A stretch of DNA of 64,000 bases. Origin: Amyelois transitella (Eukaryota > Arthropoda > Insecta > Lepidoptera > Pyralidae). Shown here in pieces: positions 57,743 through 64,000 of the stretch. The DNA lies in contig NC_083533.1 of NCBI RefSeq assembly GCF_032362555.1, positions 3,787,001 through 3,851,000 of the forward strand, read 5' to 3'. Position 1 is the first letter of the stretch, and every line of letters starts with the position of its first letter. The notes below the pieces were generated by a model. That model saw only the letters and a list, made by a program, of their open reading frames with translations, made no database searches and was not told the DNA's origin. The translations under genes and the position numbers were made by a program.

Positions 57743-60700
57743 GATGGTTGTAAGTTAGAAGAACAATCACATTTTAAATTGTTTCAATCAAGGTAGGTAT
57801 AAATTATTAATAATTAAAACAAATATTTAAGGAATTTGCTAATAACTGAATCACTCGCAACACTTATAATAGAAAAAAAAGTAGGAGAAATCATAGTCGT
57901 AGAAAAAAAAAAGGACGGAGTGTCGCTTAAAAAAAAGTGAAGCATCATAATGGCGGATTTGTACGCATGTGTGGGTGACAGTCAACTTGCATTCGTGAGA
58001 TAATCTATGACGTAATGCCAGCCGACTTTCACACTATTGGTAAGAGTGTGCGAGTGAGTCGTGTATATATACAGCGGGCATACTATTAGTGCTTCATTTT
58101 GCCGTATTGTAAAACTCCGTCCAAACTTTTTTTCTACGTCTATGGGAACAATGTAAGCAATGATTTTTGCATCGTTTTGCCTTGTTAGTATTTATAAGAT
58201 ACCTTTAAAAGGATTGTAGCTAGTTACCAAAATTATTCCTATTATCCATTACATAATTATAATTATAATATATATATTTCTTGTATATAACACAAGATTT
58301 AAATATTTTCAATTACCTTTACTTTTACAGTTGACTGGATGAGTATTATATTATCCAAAATCAATGACCCTTTAAAACATTAAAATAGTAATTGAATTTC
58401 CAGAAGATTAACATTGGATTTAGCAAAATTTCGTTGTATGAAACTTGTATTTTTTAACAACTATATTAGCGTACAGATTTTGTTAAAATGTTGTGTAACA
58501 CGTCCACATTATCTGACATTGTTTAACAACTTTGAAACATATAATGTAACAATAATAACCTGTGTAATAACTTAATACTTAACATGTTTAATAACATTTA
58601 GTGTCCACATTCCTGAAACATTGTTAAATAGTATTTTTATTCAATAATTGTTATGTTGTATAATGATGTATGTACCGTAATATAAAATTCAGGACAAACT
58701 AATGACAAAATAATTGGATGAAAGTGGTGACTCACTGAAATTTAAAAAATTTGAATGTTTAATTGTTTTGTCAAATTTATAAAAAGGTACTGTTCACTCT
58801 ATAATAATTCCACGACATATATTCCAAGCTATGACAATTTAGTGATGACACAATAAATTTAAAACGCGTTTGACGATTTTATTATAGCTTAGTAGACGTT
58901 TGAATGAACGAGTGAATGATTTGTTTCGTAAAAAAGGTGTTTAAAAAAGTTAATATAATATTGTTACAATTTACGGTCATCATTCTCTTAGTTTTATTCT
59001 CGGAGCCCTTTTAGCTTTTTTAATTTTATTGTTAAACTCTAAAAGTACTGAACCGATTTTAATCATATCTATTTCACATGTATCTGTTAACTTAAAATAA
59101 AGATATTTGTTTGTTTGGCTGCAATATAAATTTATTGTAATTTTTGAATTATGGCAACGCGTGGTTCGGATATACTACGTATATTTTTTATATAATATAT
59201 CAAATGATGGAAATGTAATTTATTGTTTGGTTACGATATGCAGAGTTCCTTCGCAAATAAGACTCGGCCAGTAATTACGCTAGGAGAATGATGACAAACA
59301 TTTTTGTCAATTTTCAATCTTTATTGAAATTTTTTACATTGTGCAATGGAGGTCTATTATTTCAAATGAATATTTTTAGATGTTTTCGACGGCTGCACAT
59401 AAGTAGCTTGTGAGCGAGAATAAAATTTGGAACACGCATGTAATGTTGAGAGAGATTAATGGAAAATAGCGTAGGCACAACATTTTTGCATTTTTAACAC
59501 GACTATGTGTTCTTAAGCATTTTATGATGATACAAAAATAGACGTCCACATAAGAACATCTTTTTTTTATTTAAGCACCCGAATTATTTGAACAATTTCT
59601 ACACATTTAGTGTATATTTGAGACACCTCTTTGTTTTAAATTATCAGTCAGGCACTTTTGTTAATAATTAAGATATTAAGTTTATATTTTATTGTAAATT
59701 GCATACTTTTAGACTGTCCGCATTTTAACACCCATTTTAACATGTGCAAATTTTTTTTGAGTCACTCTTGATTCTTACATATGATTTTGTTGAGAATTTA
59801 TTATATTTAATTATTTACGTTTTTCATTTGGACTGATTTACTTTTTTGCTTTAAGTTCTTTTTTAAAGTAGTGCAGTGTAATTGAAATAAGGAAAGAATT
59901 TTGAAAAATTGATTATCTTTTAGTACATGTAATTGATCTCTATTGTAAATTATTAAATTTTAAAAATAAGAGGCTTTTAGGCAAAATGAAAGGTGCTATT
60001 TATGAATTACGAATTTCTCTAAAATAACATTATATTAATTAGATGGCAAAATAGATAAGTATAAATGCGAACTTTTGATTTATACTGTTAAATATATTCC
60101 AAAGGTCTGCGAATTTTTTCCGTAAAAAAAAACATTGTAATAATTAAAATCTTATGCCTCGTATTCCTGCTCAACTTCAAAATCGTTTAATAGTATTTGT
60201 CACTCATAAAAATGTATTAAAAACCTTAAAAAAACTCAAACCAAAAGCATTTAATTTGGCGTCTGAACCAGCCCCGCGGAAAAGTATCGCTGTTTCGCTT
60301 TTTATTATGACGTAAAACGGGACGGCGATAGTTTTTCGCACGTTAAAAATGGCGAATTGTCCAGATTTCTTTCCCAATCAATCTACGATTTTAGCTATTT
60401 TTTTTATGAAATCTATTTTTAAGTTCTGATTCCTTAACCTCTGAGCTGCCGACCACGCGATCCGATTTACATCCGCATCTGCCGCGGGAAATCAATTTTT
60501 CGATCGAGTAAGGAGTATTTCCAAAGTTATAGTAATAGCGAATAAAATAAAAAACGTGGCCGGTAGTGCGAGCGCTGATCAGAGCTTAAGCAGTTGAGAA
60601 GTTAACACGTGTTATGTTATTTTTTAATTCTATCTGTTTGAACCTTAAAACTATACAAGTATTTGTGATTTTTCAGAGAATTTGTTTATATTAAAAATTA

Positions 60701-62385
60701 TGTATCTTATTTGTAACGACAAAATCAGTATAGATTAGTTTCACTGTATTATGAACCAATCAGAACGCTCCGCTCATTGCAAGCGTCACCTGATTGGTCG
60801 TATGTAGTAATTCTTTAGTTGTTTAGTTTAATATTGTACTCACAGCTAGTCCTTGTAAATAAATGCTTTTTGTAATAAATTTGGTTTTATTTTTTCATTT
60901 TTTTTTACACGACGATTTTAATTAAAATTTGTTTGGTAGCTGCTGAACCAATGTCTTGAAATTTGGAATCTGGAGGACAAAGGATACTTTTCATAACCTG
61001 TAAAAACTATAGTTCCTGTGAGAATTGCGAAAAACCTGGAGTGGCGCTAAATTCGCGCGGACGAAGCTACTAGTAAAAGCTAGTCTACCATAAAATTCGC
61101 GATTAAGACAAAAGTAGGTACTTCAGAACGAAATAAAAATCAAACAATATTTTATAATACTTTTATTGTGTATAACCCTTTGTCAGCTACACGCTACAAG
61201 CCGGTAAATCTGTTAATTTAAATATTTAAACCGTATCATACATAAACATACAAATTACAAATAGCATAGCCCTCTATCGGAGATGCTTAAAGCTCTTTTT
61301 TTAAAATTATCAGCCCCACATTGGGCCGGATGACAGAGCTTCTTAAAATATTATTATCCAATTTTGATGACTAGGGCAGTGTATTGATGGAGTCTAAATT
61401 TATTTGACTCCGTCTACCCCGTTGGGAATAAACACGTGGCTCGATATAATCATTATGTTTTGATGTAGAGAAAAAAACAATCAAAGATATATTTATTTTA
61501 AAAAATTAAGAGACCAACAAATAATTTACGTATTTGATAGCTGACATAACACCTAATTATAAAATTGTGAATAAGAAAACATAAAAGTCACGTAGGTACA
61601 TTATGTACAAAGTAAATTGAAAATCTTGACCAACAAAACTGGCAAAAATCTCAATTACAATAAAAAAAAATTAAAAGCACCAACCCAAGTTTAAATTTAG
61701 AACTATGCACAAAGATGAAACCCGTCAAATCCGGCCCACCGTTCGGAATTCAAAAAGTCCGTTCGAATACAAATATTTTAAAAATAGAATCATTCAATTT
61801 CTGATTGAAACTACTCATATAACATTGGTATAAGAATTCATCGGAGCTTATTATATAGTTCACGAAATTCTTATAATTACAATGAGATTCCACGCGTAAT
61901 AGTTTTAACATCAAAATTGGAAGTTTATTTTAGTATTTTACATTTACATACCATTGCGGTTGTTATGGGTAAATTACACTATAGTATTTACCGGGAAAGG
62001 GCACCTATGTCTTTTTCTAAGACTCTCTCATTTAGATAGACTCTTTAACTATGTACACGCGAAATTCTATGCGTATGATTTCAGTAGATAACCCAGTGAA
62101 GAAATAACAAACAATGTGTTTTCGCTGGCTAGATCAGGATGAATGTTTTTTTTTTATTAAAAAAAATTAACAAATCGATTTTTGATGTTAAAACTAAGAC
62201 GAAAAAATACATCAAATTTATAGCGTTACAAAATATGGATCTTAGCGAATTTACAAAACGGAGATTCATTGGATACTTATTTTTATAAACATTTGGCAGA
62301 GACTGGTATGTGGATGTGTGAACCAAACACGTCTCGATTTTTTGCTTTGTGGACAGAGCTTTGTTCATTTCCAACAAAATAATTT
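57743..62385. other. AT-rich 3' flank of Sil
   Basis: No exon or RNA gene is recognised over about 4.6 kb. Features seen: CCAAT boxes in inverted orientation at about 60757 and 60793, AATAAA twice at 60858-60863 and 60874-60879 followed by T-rich sequence, a Helitron-like end at 61027-61083 (TTCGCGCGGACGAAGCTACT), and a SINE scrap near 61400. Confidence 0.45.
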
Positions 62386-62386
62386 G

Positions 62387-62645
62387 TGCCGTGTGATTCC
62401 CGGCACCAATAAAAAAAGAATAGGACCACTCCACCCCTTTCCCATGGATGTCGTAAAAGGCGACTAAGGGGTAGGCTTAGAAACTTGGGATTCTTCTTTT
62501 AGGCGATGGGCTAGCAACCTGTCACTATTTGAATCTCAATTCTATCATCGAGCCAAAAAGCTGAACGTGGCCCGTCAGTCTTTTCAAGACTGTTGGCTCT
62601 GTCTACTCCGCAAGAGATATAGACGTGACTATATGTATGTACATA
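62387..62645 (+). mobile_element. SINE copy, near full length
   Basis: Plus orientation, from GCCGTGTGATTCCCGGCACC to GACGTGACTATATGTATGT. Confidence 0.92.
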
Positions 62646-62809
62646 TGTCAAATAATTTGCATCATCATATCATCATTAAGTTTTGGTTCGCACATTTACA
62701 TGGAAGTTATGATAAAAAAAATTCATACAAATTCTTTGAAATCAAATCACAGCGGTCCATTCTTTTTTATTATAAAACCTGCAGAACAAAATGCTGCATA
62801 CCTTATACT

Positions 62810-62935
62810 TATAATCACGTTTTACCCTTGCGGGGTAAACAGAGCTATGAGTCTTGAAAAGCTGATAGGCCACGTTCAGCTGTTTAGCTTAATAATAGAA
62901 TTGATATTCAAATAATGACAGGTTGCTAGCCCAAA
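62810..62935 (-). mobile_element. SINE copy, truncated
   Basis: Minus orientation, tail to middle (ATAATCACGTTTTACCCTTG ... GACAGGTTGCTAGCCC). Confidence 0.83.
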
Positions 62936-62958
62936 TAGTAATCATAAAAATGTATATA

Positions 62959-62974
62959 CGATACGATCGTATCG
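62959..62974. repeat. 16-bp perfect palindrome
   Basis: CGATACGATCGTATCG, without a spacer, next to a SINE fragment. Confidence 0.85.
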
Positions 62975-63239
62975 ATCGTCAGGAGAAAATACATTACGAT
63001 ATCATTAAATTAAATTATCATTTAGTATTTTTAAGGTATCTTTAGTAGGAATTTTAACTCTCAAATTTATAGGAACGTACCGCTATGAATTTGTATGAAG
63101 AATTTTACATTTGAAAAGTTACATTAATAGATGGAAATCAAAGATTCATTTCTTTATACAAACATATGTTCCTTTACATTTGAAACCTTATGATCTCTAG
63201 GTCATGTGGTCAAATTCTATATAAATTACGTAAGGTTTG

Positions 63240-63500
63240 AGTGAGTCTTCTTCCTCCTGGCTTTAATCCCGGTCGCATCCTCACCGCTCTGGAGAGGAGC
63301 CCGGGGTGCGCCTTTGACCATGGACCCTGGATTGGGTGAGTCAGGTTTTCACACGAAGCGACTCCCGTCTGACCTCCGCAACCTTTACAGGGGAACCTAA
63401 CCCGTGTTGAATCATGGTTACACATCCAGTTGCCTGAATGTGCAGGTTTCCTCACGATGGTTTCCCTTGAGACCATCGGTCAGTATTCAAACTAATGTAC
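63240..63500 (-). mobile_element. Interspersed repeat (GGTTGCGGAGGTCAGACGGG family)
   Basis: Closest match is 54655-54890. An open frame on the minus strand is shared with that copy and with 18.6 kb. Confidence 0.78.
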
Positions 63501-63629
63501 ATAACTTCGAGGGTCCACTTCGTTAACTAGGTGCTTTGACAAGATTTTCTGTTTTTTTACGCAAAGCGACTGTCGTCTTGCCTCCACAACCCAATAATCT
63601 AGAAATCCTGAGTGTAATACGTTTATACA

Positions 63630-63755
63630 TACATACATATGGTCACGTCTATATCCCTTGCGGTGTAGACAGAGCCAATAGTCTTGAAAAGACTGAATGA
63701 CCACGTTCAGCTATTTGGCTTAATGATAGAATTGAAATTCAAATAGTGACAGGTA
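63630..63755 (-). mobile_element. SINE copy, truncated
   Basis: Minus orientation, (CATA)n tail to TTCAAATAGTGACAGG. Confidence 0.85.
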
Positions 63756-64000
63756 TACGTTTATACAAAGAAATAATTACTGTTTCCTCTTAAGTTGAAG
63801 ACTTGAAGATTCGAACTTTGAATTATTATTGTCTGCGTATAATAGCGTTTATTATTTTTTACATAAATGTGCTTTTATTTACAATATTTAAGTTTCGTAT
63901 TTATAATTATGTTTTGAATGGCGTTTCAAAGGTCCCGCTTAAACCAAAGAAATGATTATTATTTATTTATCTGGATTTAGAAACAGTATCGCACTATATA

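Noticed and set aside
63210..63476. Conserved 88-codon frame containing [16 protein letters not shown]
   Set aside because: The same frame appears in copies at 18.6 and 54.7 kb because the repeat is young. No start, domain or splice context supports a host gene.

Overview
The window looks like lepidopteran (moth) nuclear DNA. It is AT-rich with short GC-richer exons, standard GT-AG introns and very dense young repeats. These include Helitron ends of the lepidopteran type (5' TCTATACTAATAT, 3' hairpin plus CTAG), a SINE family ending in (TATG)n, an RTE-like LINE with the same kind of tail, tRNA-derived SINEs, mariner-type MITEs and a pogo-like relic. The species cannot be named from sequence alone.

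Layout. (1) 313-1048, minus: an N-terminal exon of a homeobox gene, best matched to Dbx; the homeodomain lies off the left edge. (2) About 1.05-14.7 kb: intergenic, with repeats, a perfect 30-bp hairpin, a 4-unit tandem repeat and one orphan exon-like ORF at 5001. (3) 14737-33656, minus: a complete Wee1 kinase gene, 11 coding exons joined in consistent phase to 563 codons plus stop. An intronless prostaglandin reductase 1-like gene (19291-20298, plus) is nested in its intron between exons 8 and 9. (4) About 1 kb of divergent promoter region with three CCAAT boxes on the Wee1 side. (5) 34703-57047, plus: a complete SID-1-like (SIDT/Sil) transmembrane gene, 20 coding exons joined in consistent phase to 874 codons plus stop. 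(6) 57-64 kb: 3' flank, AT-rich, with scattered repeats.

The most unusual signal is a repeated mode of exon damage. The 3' part of an exon plus its splice donor has been copied into the neighbouring intron, without the acceptor half. This is seen for Wee1 exon 6 (four extra copies interleaved with SINE pieces), Wee1 exon 9 (one decayed copy), Sil exon 13 (three extra 108-bp copies) and Sil exon 18 (one decayed copy). In the young Wee1 exon 6 and Sil exon 13 copies, the substitutions away from the junctions are synonymous. The Sil exon 13 copies are embedded in a tandem block carrying at least nine motifs that resemble the internal control region of 5S rRNA. Sil also has two in-frame 30-nt microexon candidates after exon 9.

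Exon models were derived by eye from splice sites, phase continuity and family knowledge. No alignment or database search was run, and repeat boundaries are approximate.
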